DNA of 64,000 bases from Flaccisagitta enflata (GCA_965153355.1 OZ231126.1:70928001-70992000); one strand, 5' to 3'. Positions 31,722-44,838 are shown, numbered from the stretch's first letter. The notes: generated by a model from the sequence alone, not told the origin. Numbers and translations: made by a program.

Positions 31722-33400
31722 CACTGTGACCCAGATCAGACCCAGCTAAAGAAAATTCCCATACCCAGCCTCTAACCACCCAGCAACCACCCCAAAAGGC
31801 TCAAACCGCCTTCACTGTGACCCAGATCAGACCCAGCTAAAGAAAATTCCCATACCCAGCCTCTAACCACCCAGCAACCACCCCAAAAGGCTCAAACCGC
31901 CTTCACTGTGACCCAGATCAGACCCAGCTAAAGAAAATTCCCATACCCAGCCTCTAACCACCCAGCAACCACCCCAAAAGGCTCAAACCGCCTTCACTGT
32001 GACCCAGATCAGACCCAGCTAAAGAAAATTCCCATACCCAGCCTCTAACCACCCAGCAACCACCCCAAAAGGCTCAAACCGCCTTCACTGTGACCCAGAT
32101 CAGACCCAGCTAAAGAAAATTCCCATACCCAGCCTCTAACCACCCAGCAACCACCCCAAAAGGCTCAAACCGCCTTCACTGTGACCCAGATCAGACCCAG
32201 CTAAAGAAAATTCCCATACCCAGCCTCTAACCACCCAGCAACCACCCCAAAAGGCTCAAAACCGCCTTCACTGTGACCCAGATCAGACCCAGCTAAAGAA
32301 AATTCCCATACCCAGCCTCTAACCACCCAGCAACCACCCCAAAAGGCTCAAACCGCCTTCACTGTGACCCAGATCAGACCCAGCTAAAAAAATTCCCATA
32401 CCCAGCCTCTAACCACCCAGCCCACCCCAAAAGGCTCAAACCGTTTCACTGACCCAGATCAGACCCAGCTAAAGAAAATTCCCATACCCAGCCTCTAACC
32501 ACCAGCACCCCAAAGGCTCAAAACCGCCTTCACTGTGACCCAGATCAGACCCAGCTAAAGAAAATTCCCATACCCAGCCTCTAACCACCCAGCAACCACC
32601 CCAAAAGGCTCAAAACCGCCTTCACTGTGACCCAGATCAGACCCAGCTAAAGAAAATTCCCATACCCAGCCTCTAACCACCCAGCAACCACCCCAAAAGG
32701 CTCAAAACCGCCTTCACTGTGACCAAGATCAGACCCAGCTAAAGAAAATTCCCATACCCAGCCTCTAACCACCCAGCAACCACCCCAAAAGGCTCAAACC
32801 GCCTTCACTGTGACCCAGATCAGACCCAGCTAAAGAAAATTCCCATACCCAGCCTCTAACCACCCAGCAACCACCCCAAAAGGCTCAAACCGCCTTCACT
32901 GTGACCCAGATCAGACCCAGCTAAAGAAAATTCCCATACCCAGCCTCTAACCACCCAGCAACCACCCCAAAAGGCTCAAACCGCCTTCACTGTGACCCAG
33001 ATCAGACCCAGCTAAAGAAAATTCCCATACCCAGCCTCTAACCACCCAGCAACCACCCCAAAAGGCTCAAACCGCTTCTTTGTGACCCAGATCAGACCCA
33101 GCTAAAGAAAATTCCCATACCAGCCTCTAACCACCCAGCAACCCCCCCAGGCTCAAACCGCCTTCACTGTGACCCAGATCAGACCCAGCTAAAGAAAATT
33201 CCCATACCCAGCCTCTAACCACCCAGCAACCACCCCAAAAGGCTCAAACCGCCTTCACTGTGACCCAGATCAGACCCAGCTAAAGAAAATTCCCATACCC
33301 AGCCTCTAACCACCCAGCAACCACCCCAAAAGGCTCAAACCGCCTTCACTGTGACCCAGATCAGACCCAGCTAAAGAAAATTCTCATACCCAGCCTCTTA
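31722..33400 (+). repeat. 91-bp tandem array, about 18 copies
   Basis: The unit starts CACTGTGACCCAGATCAGAC and contains CATACCCAGCCTCTAACCAC. The first copies start at 31722, 31813 and 31904. Most copies are identical apart from an AAACC/AAAACC variation; units near 32385-32520 and 33070-33150 have deletions. No ORF, and no CRISPR-like spacer variation because adjacent units are the same throughout. Confidence 0.97.
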
Positions 33401-33785
33401 GCCCTTGTTGTACTGAGCATGCCTCCATCCCACCCACCACCAGATTTGAATTTTTAATTTATTCAAAAATTCAACTTTTCTTAGAAAACCTTCAGACAAC
33501 GTACAACAACTAATATGGATACTATGAGTTGATCAAAGTCTTTGATAGTGATTAAGCAAATCCTTAAAAATATCTTTCTTTTTATCACTTAAGCTTATAA
33601 TCTACAAAAACTACAAAACGCTTATTTTACTTTTAATATTGTGTGGACTCCTTTATGCAAATAAATGCGACGTTTTGAAGTTTTTCCTGTATTCCTCTGC
33701 CCAGGATCTTTATTTTCTACACTGTCTGATAATTGCTGAGTTGGTTTGTTATTCGGTCTGTCAATCCATCCAACCGTCGATCCCT
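33401..33785. other. no gene seen
   Basis: AT-rich single-copy-looking DNA; nothing recognised. Confidence 0.35.
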
Positions 33786-33789
33786 TCAA

Positions 33790-33962
33790 TTCTTTTTTGG
33801 TGCGACAAAGCACCTCTGTAACTGGCTGTGTCTGTTGGTTGTCGGTTGGTTGGTTGATTGGTTGGTTGGTCGGTTAGTTGGTTGGTTGGTTTGTTGGTCG
33901 ATCTGTCGGTAACGCATTCCTTCGACGATTCACACGTCGCACATATTGGCCTGCTTGGCCTT
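33790..33962 (-). mobile_element. family A element, copy f1 (decayed hairpin end)
   Basis: A GGTTGGTTGG-rich core followed by CGCACATATTGGCCTGCTTG and GCCTTG; the hairpin end is not clear. It directly abuts copy f2. Confidence 0.55.
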
Positions 33963-33968
33963 GTTTTT

Positions 33969-34206
<238 letters not shown>

Positions 34207-34452
34207 AAAAAGGGGAAAACATGACCTAGTGGGATGGGCCACGGATTTACTTTTCTGTCATGACAATTTCTATTGACGCCGTGTGTTAAAATGTGTTTTT
34301 GTAAACAGGGCTAAGGATGCGCGGGATTTTCATAAGCGTTCGCGTTCGTGTTTTCCACAGCTCGCGTATCGCGTTACGCATCGCATCCAACGTTTTTGGT
34401 TGCTATCGCGTTCGCGGTACGCGTTTTCAATGCTTCTTACACTTTTTCTTTT

Positions 34453-34453
<1 letters not shown>

Positions 34454-34530
<77 letters not shown>

Positions 34531-34701
34531 CTGTATTGCAAAAAACTGCTCGCAATTTTAAAAACATTAGGGACCGACCGACCGACCAACATGCGTGTCC
34601 GTGACTAAAAAGGAAGAAAGGAAGAGAGGAAGAAAGGAAAAAAGGAAGATAAGGAAAGGAGAAAGAAATAAGGAAAGGAGAAAGAAAAAAAGAAAGAAGG
34701 A

Positions 34702-34745
<44 letters not shown>

Positions 34746-34820
34746 ATAAAAGAAAAAGGAAGAGAGGAAAAAATTGAGAAAGAAAGAGAGAAAGAAAGAG
34801 AGAAAGAAAGAGAGAAGGAA
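34454..34820. repeat. (GAAA)n tracts with a family A fragment between them
   Basis: GAAA runs at 34454-34530 and imperfect GAAA/GGAA at 34605-34820. Between them, at 34565-34600, GGGACCGACCGACCGACC plus GCGTGTCCGTGACTAAAAAG is a hairpin-end remnant of family A. The hairpin ends flank purine repeats in both places. Confidence 0.85.
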
Positions 34821-34823
34821 ACT

Positions 34824-34981
34824 AGGCCGGATACACGGCCACCAGTTGCGGACGGGTGGGCAGGAGCGGATATGCGCGTTTTCCCACTTTTCGACTCGAT
34901 CACCTCTACGGACGACCCGACCGACCAACCGACCGATCAACGGACGGAAAAAGCCTCTTATAGAGTTGCGTGTCCGCAACT
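34824..34981 (+). mobile_element. family A element, copy h (complete, short)
   Basis: AGGCCGGATACACGGCCACC, GCGGACGGGTGGGCAGGAGC, a GACCGACC core, CCTCTTATAGAG, and the hairpin AGTTGCGTGTCCGCAACT then AAAAAG. Both arms carry the T/A change relative to the consensus C/G, so the stem stays paired. Confidence 0.9.
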
Positions 34982-35111
34982 AAAAAGAATGAAAAAAAGA
35001 ACAATAAGATAAAGAAAGAAAAAAAGAAAGAAATGAAGAAAGAAATAAGGAAAGAAGGAAAGGAATAAAGAAAGAGAAGAAATCATGGAATTTATGAAAG
35101 AATAGAAAAAA

Positions 35112-35284
35112 CAAGGCCGGATACACGGCCAATACCAGTCGCGGACGGGTGGGCAGGGGCGGAAATGCGCGTTTTCGCACTCTCTCAACTCGATCACCAC
35201 GGACCGACCGACCAACCAACCAACCAACCAACCGACGGACGGACAGACGGACAAAGCCTCTTATAGAGTCGCTAGTCCGCGACT
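35112..35284 (+). mobile_element. family A element, copy i (complete, short)
   Basis: CAAGGCCGGATACACGGCC, GTCGCGGACGGGTGGGCAGG, an AACCAACCAACC core, TCTTATAGAG and GTCGCTAGTCCGCGACTAAC. About 85% identical to the copy at 34824, from which it is separated by an AG-rich tract. Confidence 0.9.
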
Positions 35285-35465
35285 AACAAGATACGCGGTC
35301 GTCGACGTCGTCAGTGATCTTTGCTGTCACTGCATTAGTCTTGTGTACAATTCTTTGTCCCTTTGTCGTTGTTGATTTGGTCGTTGTTAATTTGGTAATT
35401 GTTGTCGATATTAATTTGGTTGTTGCTGTTTTTGATTTGTTGTCGTTGCCGTCGTTGCCGTCCTC

Positions 35466-35505
35466 GTTGTTGTTGTTGTTGTTGTTGTTGTGGTTGTGGT
35501 TGTGG

Positions 35506-35594
<89 letters not shown>
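35466..35594. repeat. (GTT)n microsatellite
   Basis: About 40 GTT units with a few GTG interruptions. The Leu, Val, Cys, Gln and Asn homopolymer frames over it are not genes. Confidence 0.95.
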
Positions 35595-36278
35595 GAATTT
35601 GATTCCCTGCATAAACACTGCTCAAAACTTCTTGGCCAAGTGGAGATGCAACGTTACATAATGAACACTGTCATAGTCCCACCACACATAATACACAAAC
35701 CAGCACTAAAACGACTTTATGAATGGCGTAACCAAGGTTACGTGACAAAAAACACAAGCATTGAGCGAGTTCAGCCAAGAAAAGATGTTTAGGTTGGCTT
35801 CGAAAGCTGTTGGATTGGAAATACAAACATTGCGATATTAGACAAACCAGAAACTTTCCCATCTTCCCCCTTTAATACAATCAACTTGACATTGGTGGGA
35901 ATCAATCAAGGCCATCGGGAGGTAGGTGGTGGTCTAATCTTGTCTAATCTAGCCCAAAACGTCTGAAAAAAAACAACAAAAACTGATATTTTGGACGAAC
36001 AGACAGTCACACGGTCATACCCCATCTATGGTGACAACAAGGAATTACATCGAATCAGAAGGAGTCCTCGTATGATAGTTTGACCCTTAATCTTAGCTAA
36101 TCTTGGCAAAGATGAGTTTCTCTAATTTGGTGGTTTTGGAGCGGCTGAGGGTGACTGAGTTGGATCAACACCATGACACTTGGGTCAGAGCTTCAAAAGG
36201 TGAACTACTAATAGAAAATAATCGGTTTGTCATTGGGAAATGAGGTTAGGGTCGAGAAATATTTAGTTAGTTCGAAAC
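35595..36278. other. no gene confirmed
   Basis: Between 35630 and 35790 one frame encodes HKPALKRLYEWRNQGYVTKN and ends at 35792; it is protein-like but has no start of its own and no recognisable family. The remainder shows nothing. Confidence 0.25.
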
Positions 36279-36429
36279 ATCGTGCTGTGCGGGTGGGCAG
36301 GGGCAGTGAAATAGACCAGCCAGACAGTTGGACTGGAGCTGTAACCCCAAAAACGCCCGTAAATACGGAAAAAACAAAGCGTTACCGACCGACGGACAGA
36401 GCGGGTTGTAGAGTCGCGTGCACGCTACT
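36279..36429 (+). mobile_element. family A element, copy j (5' end decayed)
   Basis: CTGTGCGGGTGGGCAGGGGC, AAAAACGCCCGTAAATACGG, GACCGACGGACAGAGCGGG, TTGTAGAGTCGCGTGCACGC, TACTAAAAA. The CAAGGCC end is not visible. Confidence 0.7.
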
Positions 36430-36548
36430 AAAAACCGACTTTTATTCTTTTGAAAATTAGTCAGTCATTGTAATGGCATGCTATGTGATGCAGTTGATTG
36501 ATCTTGAGTCAAAATTGGAAAATTCTTTCTAAATCTTGTTACGATTAA

Positions 36549-39500
36549 GGATGCAGTCAACCTTTGAAATGACTTTTTAGTCGCGTGCACGCGACTCTAC
36601 AACCCGCTCCGTCGGTCCGTCGGTCGGTCGGTCCGTCCGTAACACTTTGCTTTTTTGCGTCGATTTTTGTCATTTTGGGTTGTCTGGAGTTATTTTGAAT
36701 CATTTTTTTGGTGTTTTTGAGAATTATTGGTTGTTTTTGTTCATCTTTTATCATTTTTGGTCATTTTTGGTCATTTTGGTCATTTTGGTCATTTTGGTGA
36801 TTTTGGTGATTTTGGTCATTTTTGATCAATTTTGGTCATTTTTGGTCATTTTTGGTCATTTTTGGTCATTTTGGGTCATTTTGGTCATTTTGGTCATTTT
36901 GGTCATTTTGGTCATTTTTGGTTATTTTTGGTTATTTTTGGTTATTTTTGGTTATTTTTGGTCATTTTGGTCATTTTGGTCATTTTTGGTCATTTTATGG
37001 TCATTTTTGGTCATTTTGGTCGTTTTTTATTATTTTGGTCATTTTGGTCATTTTAATCATTTTGGTCATTTATGTCATTTGGTCATTTTGGTCATTTTTG
37101 GTCATTTTTGGTCATTTTGGTCAGTTTTGGTCTTTTTTAGTCATTTTTGGTCATTTTTGGTCATTGTTGGTCATTTTGGTCATTTTTGGTCATTTTCGGT
37201 CATTTTTGGTCATTTTTGGTCATTTTGGTCACTTTGCATTTTTGAATTGTCTATATATTGTCTATATTTATTGTCCAGTTTAGGTCTGCTGGTTTAGGTC
37301 TGCTGGTTTAGGTCTGCTGGTTAAGTCTGCTAGTTTAAGTCGGCTGGTTAAAGTTGGCTGGTTTAGGTCGGCTGGTTTAGGTCGGCTGGTTTATGTCGGC
37401 TGGTTTAAGTCGGCTGGTTTAAGTCGGCTGGTTTAAGTTGGCAGGTTGGCTGGTTTAAATCCGCTGGTTTAAGTCTGCTGGTTTAAGTCTGCTGGTTTAG
37501 GTCTGCTGGTTTAAGTCCGCTGGTTTAAGTCCGCTGGTTTAAGTCTGGTTTAAGTCTGGTTTAAGTCTGGTCAAAGTCTGGTTTAAGTCTGGTTCATGTC
37601 TGATTTATGTCTGGTTTATGTCTGGTTTATGTCTGGTTCAGTTCTGGTTTATGTCTGGTTCAGTTCTAGTTTAGGTCTGGTTTAGGTCTGGTTTAGGTCT
37701 GGTTTAATTCTGGTTTGAGTCTGGTTTGAGTCTGGTATGAGTCTGGTATGAGTCTGGTTTGAGTCTGGTTTGAGTCTGGTTTGAGTCTGGTTTGGGTCTG
37801 GTTTGGGTCTGATTTAAGAGTGATTTTCGATAGAAAGATACAATAGGGAGTCAGGTCAGTTCAGTTATTTTTGTCCTGCACGCGACTTATAGGTGTTGGC
37901 CTTGTTTACCTTTTACACTGTTTTTTCTTAATTTCTGAGAGCAATTCATAAAAAAACCTCAGCAGTCAAGCTCAAGTGTACCTGAGGGTGTCACATTTTC
38001 AGTTCAACAAAAATTTTTTGCTACTTCCCTTCACTAGTGGTGACCTAGCTTATGAAAACAATTTGTTAAGAAAAGCGCTCTCTCCTATAGATTTAGCAAA
38101 AAAGGGGTAAAAGTGTTCATCAATGCGCCTTTCTTAATTTTTTTAGTTGTATCACACATGGATGGTGATTCTCAGAAAAAATTTCAAAAAACTTTGCAGA
38201 GACATACATAAATTTCTTTAAAAATCCGAGAAATGATGTTTTTCATATGTTTTTTACACTATCAAAGTCCTAAAAAAATGCAGGCTTGAAATGAGACAAA
38301 TGCGCAAACTAGTTAGTCAAATCTTAGTTGTGGCGCTGTAGACTAATGTTCACCTTGAAGGGTCGAACAAATCTAGACAAAAGGTCCATTATTTCTCTCT
38401 ATAAAGCAAGTAGTCAGGGTGCGCAGAAAATATGCATAGACTGCGCTCTTTAAACAGGGGGTCATCTATCATGAGTTGCTAGAAAATTGATTATTTCACT
38501 TAAAAGTTGTACTAAATCAAGGGAAAACGTGTTATTTTTGCATTTCATGGTTTGTTTTTACTTTAATATGTTGATTTTGGGGATTTTTTGTAAAAAAAAT
38601 CAGAGTCCAAAAAGCTTCAAAATAGTCAAATATGGTATTTTTCAAGTTTTTTTATCGATTTTTGATCAAAATTCTGATTCAAAAGGCCCAACCATTTTAT
38701 TCTGATATCTTTTCAACCTAACCTGATGTCTAATAACAAATATTTTGTAAAAAAAAACAGTTTTGAACTATCATCTTTTCCCTTTAAAGGATGCAGTCAA
38801 CCTTTGAAATGACTTTTTTACCTTTTACACTGTTTTTTCTTAATTTTTGAGAGCAATTCATAAAAAAACCTCAGTAGTCAAGCTCAAGTGTACCTGAGGG
38901 TGTCACATTTTCAGTTCAACAAAAATTTTTTGCTACTTCCCTTCACTAGTGGTGACCTAGCTTATGAAAACAATTTGTTAAGAAAAGCGCTCTCTCCTAT
39001 AGATTTAGCAAAAAAGGGGTAAAAGTGTTCATCAATGCGCCTTTCTTAATTTTTTTAGTTGTATCACACATGGATGGTGATTCTCAGAAAAAATTTCAAA
39101 AAACTTTGCAGAGACATACATAAATTTCTTTAAAAATCCGAGAAATGATGTTTTTCATATGTTTTTTACACTATCAAAGTCCTAAAAAATGCAGGCTTGA
39201 AATGAGACAAATGCGCAAACTAGTTAGTCAAATCTTAGTTGTGGCGCTGTAGACTAATGTTCACCTTGAAGGGTCGAACAAATCTAGACAAAAGGTCCAT
39301 TATTTCTCTCTATAAAGCAAGTAGTCAGGGCGCGCAGAAAATATGCATAGACTGCGCTCTTTAAACAGGGGGTCATCTATCATGAGTTGCTAGAAAATTG
39401 ATTATTTCACTTAAAAGTTGTACTAAATCAAGGGAAAACGTGTTATTTTTGCATTTCATGGTTTGTTTTTACTTTAATATGTTGATTTTGGGGATTTTTT

Positions 39501-42500
39501 GTAAAAAAAAATCAGAGTCCAAAAAGCATCAAAATAGTCAAATATGGTATTTTTCAAGTTTTTTTATCGATTTTTGATCAAAATTCTGATTCAAAAGGCC
39601 CAACCATTTTATTCTGATATCTTTTCAACCTAACCTGATGTCTAATAACAAATATTTTGTAAAAAAAAACAGTTTTGAACTATCATCTTTTCCCTTTAAA
39701 GGATGCAGTCAACCTTTGAAATGACTTTTTTACCTTTTACACTGTTTTTTCTTAATTTTTGAGAGCAATTCATAAAAAAACCTCAGTAGTCAAGCTCAAG
39801 TGTACCTGAGGGTGTCACATTTTCAGTTCAACAAAAATTTTTTGCTACTTCCCTTCACTAGTGGTGACCTAGCTTATGAAAACAATTTGTTAAGAAAAGC
39901 GCTCTCTCCTATAGATTTAGCAAAAAAGGGGTAAAAGTGTTCATCAATGCGCCTTTCTTAATTTTTTTAGTTGTATCACACATGGATGGTGATTCTCAGA
40001 AAAATTTCAAAAAACTTTGCAGAGACATACATAAATTTCTTTAAAAATCCGAGAAATGATGTTTTTCATATGTTTTTTACACTATCAAAGTCCTAAAAAA
40101 TGCAGGCTTGAAATGAGACAAATGCGCAAACTAGTTAGTCAAATCTTAGTTGTGGCGCTGTAGACTAATGTTCACCTTGAAGGGTCGAACAAATCTAGAC
40201 AAAAGGTCCATTATTTCTCTCTATAAAGCAAGTAGTCAGGGCGCGCAGAAAATATGCATAGACTGCGCTCTTTAAACAGGGGGTCATCTATCATGAGTTG
40301 CTAGAAAATTGATTATTTCACTTAAAAGTTGTACTAAATCAAGGTAAAACGTGTTATTTTTGCATTTCATGGTTTGTTTTTACTTTAATATGTTGATTTT
40401 GGGGATTTTTTGTAAAAAAAATCAGAGTCCAAAAAGCTTCAAAATAGTCAAATATGGTATTTTTCAAGTTTTTTTTATCGATTTTTGATCAAAATTCTGA
40501 TTCAAAAGGCCCAACCATTTTATTCTGATCTCTTTTCAACCTAACCTGATGTCTAATAACAAATATTTTGTAAAAAAAAACAGTTTTGAACTATCATCTT
40601 TTCCCTTTAAAGGATGCAGTCAACCTTTGAAATGACTTTTTTACCTTTTACACTGTTTTTTCTTAATTTCTGAGAGCAATTCATAAAAAAACCTCAGTAG
40701 TCAAGCTCAAGTGTACCTGAGGGTGTCACATTTTCAGTTCAACAAAAATTTTTTGCTACTTCCCTTCACTAGTGGTGACCTAGCTTATGAAAACAATTTG
40801 TTAAGAAAAGCGCTCTCTCCTATAGATTTAGCAAAAAAGGGGTAAAAGTGTTCATCAATGCTCCTTTCTTAATTTTTTTAGTTGTATCACACATGGATGG
40901 TGATTCTCAGAAAAAATTTCAAAAAACTTTGCAGAGACATACATAAATTTCTTTAAAAATCCGAGAAATGATGTTTTTCATATGTTTTTTACACTACCAA
41001 AGTCCTAAAAAAATGCAGGCTTGAAATGAGACAAATGCGCAAACTAGTTAGTCAAATCTTAGTTGTGGCGCTGTAGACTAATGTTCACCTTGAAGGGTCG
41101 AACAAATCTAGACAAAAGGTCCATTATTTCTCTCTATAAAGCAAGTAGTCAGGGCGCGCAGAAAATATGCATAGACTGCGCTCTTTAAACAGGGGGTCAT
41201 CTATCATGAGTTGCTAGAAAATTGATTATTTCACTTAAAAGTTGTACTAAATCAAGGTAAAACGTGTTATTTTTGCATTTCATGGTTTGTTTTTACTTTA
41301 ATATGTTGATTTTGGGGATTTTTTGTAAAAAAAATCAGAGTCCAAAAAGCTTCAAAATAGTCAAATATGGTATTTTTCAAGTTTTTTTATCGATTTTTGA
41401 TCAAAATTCTGATTCAAAAGGCCCAACCATTTTATTCTGATCTCTTTTCAACCTAACCTGATGTCTGATAACAAATATTTTGTAAAAAAAAACAGTTTTG
41501 AACTATCATCTTTTCCCTTTAAAGGATGCAGTCAACCTTTGAAATGACTTTTTTACCTTTTACACTGTTTTTTCTTAATTTCTGAGAGCAATTCATAAAA
41601 AAACCTCAGCAGTCAAGCTCAAGTGCACCTGAGGGTGTCACATTTTCAGTGCAACAAAAATTTTTTGCTACTTCCCTTCACTAGTGGTGACCTAGCTTAT
41701 GAAAACAATTTGTTAAGAAAAGCGCTCTCTCCTATAGATTTAGCAAAAAAGGGGTAAAAGTGTTCATCAATGCTCCTTTCTTAATTTTTTTAGTTGTATC
41801 ACACATGGATGGTGATTCTCAGAAAAAATTTCAAAAAACTTTGCAGAGACATACATAAATTTCTTTAAAAATCCGAGAAATGATGTTTTTCATATGTTTT
41901 TTACACTATCAAAGTCCTAAAAAAATGCAGGCTTGAAATGAGACAAATGCGCAAACTAGTTAGTCAAATCTTAGTTGTGGCGCTGTAGACTAATGTTCAC
42001 CTTGAAGGGTCGAACAAATCTAGACAAAAGGTCCATTATTTCTCTCTATAAAGCAAGTAGTCAGGGCGCGCAGAAAATATGCATAGACTGCGCTCTTTAA
42101 ACAGGGGGTCATCTATCATGAGTTGCTAGAAAATTGATTATTTCACTTAAAAGTTGTACTAAATCAAGGTAAAATGTGTTATTTTTGCATTTCATGGTTT
42201 GTTTTTACTTTAATATGTTGATTTTGGGGATTTTTTGTAAAAAAAATCAGAGTCCAAAAAGCTTCAAAATAGTCAAATATGGTATTTTTCAAGTTTTTTT
42301 ATCGATTTTTGATCAAAATTCTGATTCAAAAGGCCCAACCATTTTATTCTGATATCTTTTCAACCTAACCTGATGTCTAATAACAAATATTTTGTAAAAA
42401 AAAACAGTTTTGAACTATCATCTTTTCCCTTTAAAGGATGCAGTCAACCTTTGAAATGACTTTTTTACCTTTTACACTGTTTTTTCTTAATTTTTGAGAG

Positions 42501-44838
42501 CAATTCATAAAAAAACCTCAGTAGTCAAGCTCAAGTGTACCTGAGGGTGTCACATTTTCAGTTCAACAAAAATTTTTTGCTACTTCCCTTCACTAGTGGT
42601 GACCTAGCTTATGAAAACAATTTGTTAAGAAAAGCGCTCTCTCCTATAGATTTAGCAAAAAAGGGGTAAAAGTGTTCATCAATGCTCCTTTCTTAATTTT
42701 TTTAGTTGTATCACACATGGATGGTGATTCTCAGAAAAAATTTCAAAAAACTTTGCAGAGACATACATAAATTTCTTTAAAAATCCGAGAAATGATGTTT
42801 TTCATATGTTTTTTACACTATCAAAGTCCTAAAAAAATGCAGGCTTGAAATGAGACAAATGCGCAAACTAGTTAGTCAAATCTTAGTTGTGGCGCTGTAG
42901 ACTAATGTTCACCTTGAAGGGTCGAACAAATCTAGACAAAAGGTCTATTATTTCTCTCTATAAAGCAAGTAGTCAGGGCGCGCAGAAAATATGCATAGAC
43001 TGCGCTCTTTAAACAGGGGGTCATCTATCATGAGTTGCTAGAAAATTGATTATTTCACTTAAAAGTTGTACTAAATCAAGGTAAAATGTGTTATTTTTGC
43101 ATTTCATGGTTTGTTTTTACTTTAATATGTTGATTTTGGGGATTTTTTGTAAAAAAAATCAGAGTCCAAAAAGCTTCAAAATAGTCAAATATGGTATTTT
43201 TCAAGTTTTTTTATCGATTTTTGATCAAAATTCTGATTCAAAAGGCCCAACCATTTTATTCTGATCTCTTTTCAACCTAACCTGATGTCTAATAACAAAT
43301 ATTTTGTAAAAAAAAACAGTTTTGAACTATCATCTTTTCCCTTTAAAGGATGCAGTCAACCTTTGAAATGACTTTTTTACCTTTTACACTGTTTTTTCTT
43401 AATTTTTGAGAGCAATTCATAAAAAAACCTCAGTAGTCAAGCTCAAGTGTACCTGAGGGTGTCACATTTTCAGTTCAACAAAAATTTTTTGCTACTTCCC
43501 TTCACTAGTGGTGACCTAGCTTATGAAAACAATTTGTTAAAAAAAGCGCTCTCTCCTATAGATTTAGCAAAAAAGGGGTAAAAGTGTTCATCAATGCTCC
43601 TTTCTTAATTTTTTTAGTTGTATCACACATGGATGGTGATTCTCAGAAAAAATTTCAAAAAACTTTGCAGAGACATACATAAATTTCTTTAAAAATCTTT
43701 AAAAATCCGAGATGTTTTTCATATGTTTTTACACTACCAAAGTCCTAAAAAAATGCAGGCTTGAAATGAGACAAATGCGCAAACTAGTTAGTCAAATCTT
43801 AGTTGTGGCGCTGTAGACTAATGTTCACCTTCAAGGGTCGAACAAATCTAGACAAAAGGTCCATTATTTCTCTCTATAAAGCAAGTAGTCAGGGCGCGCA
43901 GAAAATATGCATAGACTGCGCTCTTTAAACAGGGGGTCATCTATCATGAGTTGCTAGAAAATTGATTATTTCACTTAAAAGTTGTACTAAATCAAGGTAA
44001 AACGTGTTATTTTTGCATTTCATGGTTTGTTTTTACTTTAATATGTTGATTTTGGGGATTTTTTGTAAAAAAAATCAGAGTCCAAAAAGCATCAAAATAG
44101 TCAAATATGGTATTTTTCAAGTTTTTTTATCGATTTTTGATCAAAATTCTGATTCAAAAGGCCCAACCATTTTATTCTGATATCTTTTCAACCTAACCTG
44201 ATGTCTAATAACAAATATTTTGTAAAAAAAAACAGTTTTGAACTATCATCTTTTCCCTTTAAAGGATGCAGTCAACCTTTGAAATGACTTTTTTACCTTT
44301 TACACTGTTTTTTCTTAATTTTTGAGAGCAATTCATAAAAAAACCTCAGTAGTCAAGCTCAAGTGTACCTGAGGGTGTCACATTTTCAGTTCAACAAAAA
44401 TTTTTTGCTACTTCCCTTCACTAGTGGTGACCTAGCTTATGAAAACAATTTGTTAAGAAAAGCGCTCTCTCCTATAGATTTAGCAAAAAAGGGTAAAAGT
44501 GTTCATCAATGCGCCTTTCTTAATTTTTTTAGTTGTATCACACATGGATGGTGATTCTCAGAAAAAATTTCAAAAAACTTTGCAGAGACATACATAAATT
44601 TCTTTAAAAATCCGAGAAATGATGTTTTTCATATGTTTTTTACACTATCAAAGTCCTAAAAAAATGCAGGCTTGAAATGAGACAAATGCGCAAACTAGTT
44701 AGTCAAATCTTAGTTGTGGCGCTGTAGACTAATGTTCACCTTGAAGGGTCGAACAAATCTAGACAAAAGGTCCATTATTTCTCTCTATAAAGCAAGTAGT
44801 CAGGGTGCGCAGAAAATATGCATAGACTGCGCTCTTAA
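36549..44838 (+). repeat. 912-bp satellite array, about 7.6 copies
   Basis: The marker GGATGCAGTCAACCTTTGAA occurs at 36549, 38789, 39701, 40612, 41524, 42436, 43349 and 44264, giving spacings of 911-915 bp after the first. The first interval (2240 bp) contains a 1328-bp insertion. Copies differ by only about 1% (single substitutions, A-run length). The last copy stops at GACTGCGCTCTT (44838). The unit is AT-rich, has no conserved reading frame, and no RNA gene was recognised in it. Confidence 0.97.
36579..37904 (-). mobile_element. family A element, copy k: 1.33-kb insertion in the 912-bp satellite
   Basis: Plus strand: AGTCGCGTGCACGCGACT (perfect palindrome), CTACAACCCGCTCCGTCGG, then a TCATTTTTGG-type array (36760-37240), a GGTTTAGGTCTGCT array (37285-37540), a GTCTGGTTTAA array (37540-37810), and the end TCCTGCACGCGACTTATAGG, TGTTGGCCTTG. 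Intact satellite copies read GACTTTTTTACC; here the left flank is GACTTTTT and the right TTTACC, so two T's are extra. This defines both ends to within the T-run. Confidence 0.93.

Noticed and set aside
31722-33400. CRISPR-like array
   Set aside because: Units are identical over the full 91 bp, so there are no variable spacers, and the surrounding DNA is eukaryotic.
35283-35661. Long Asn, Gln, Leu, Val and Cys homopolymer ORFs
   Set aside because: They are the frames of a (GTT)n microsatellite, with no unique sequence forming a domain.
36647-37297. 216-residue hydrophobic ORF (FGHFWSFLVILVI) resembling a membrane protein
   Set aside because: It is a translation of the TCATTTTTGG array inside a family A element; there is no start context and the repeat explains the hydrophobicity.
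36579-37904. Autonomous Helitron
   Set aside because: No Rep or helicase motifs in any family A copy, and the classic 5'-TC and 3'-CTRR ends with A/T target are not met. Only a non-autonomous Helentron-like assignment is kept as a hypothesis.
38487-38705. 72-residue ORF in the 912-bp satellite
   Set aside because: The frame is broken in the other near-identical copies by single-base differences, so it is not conserved.
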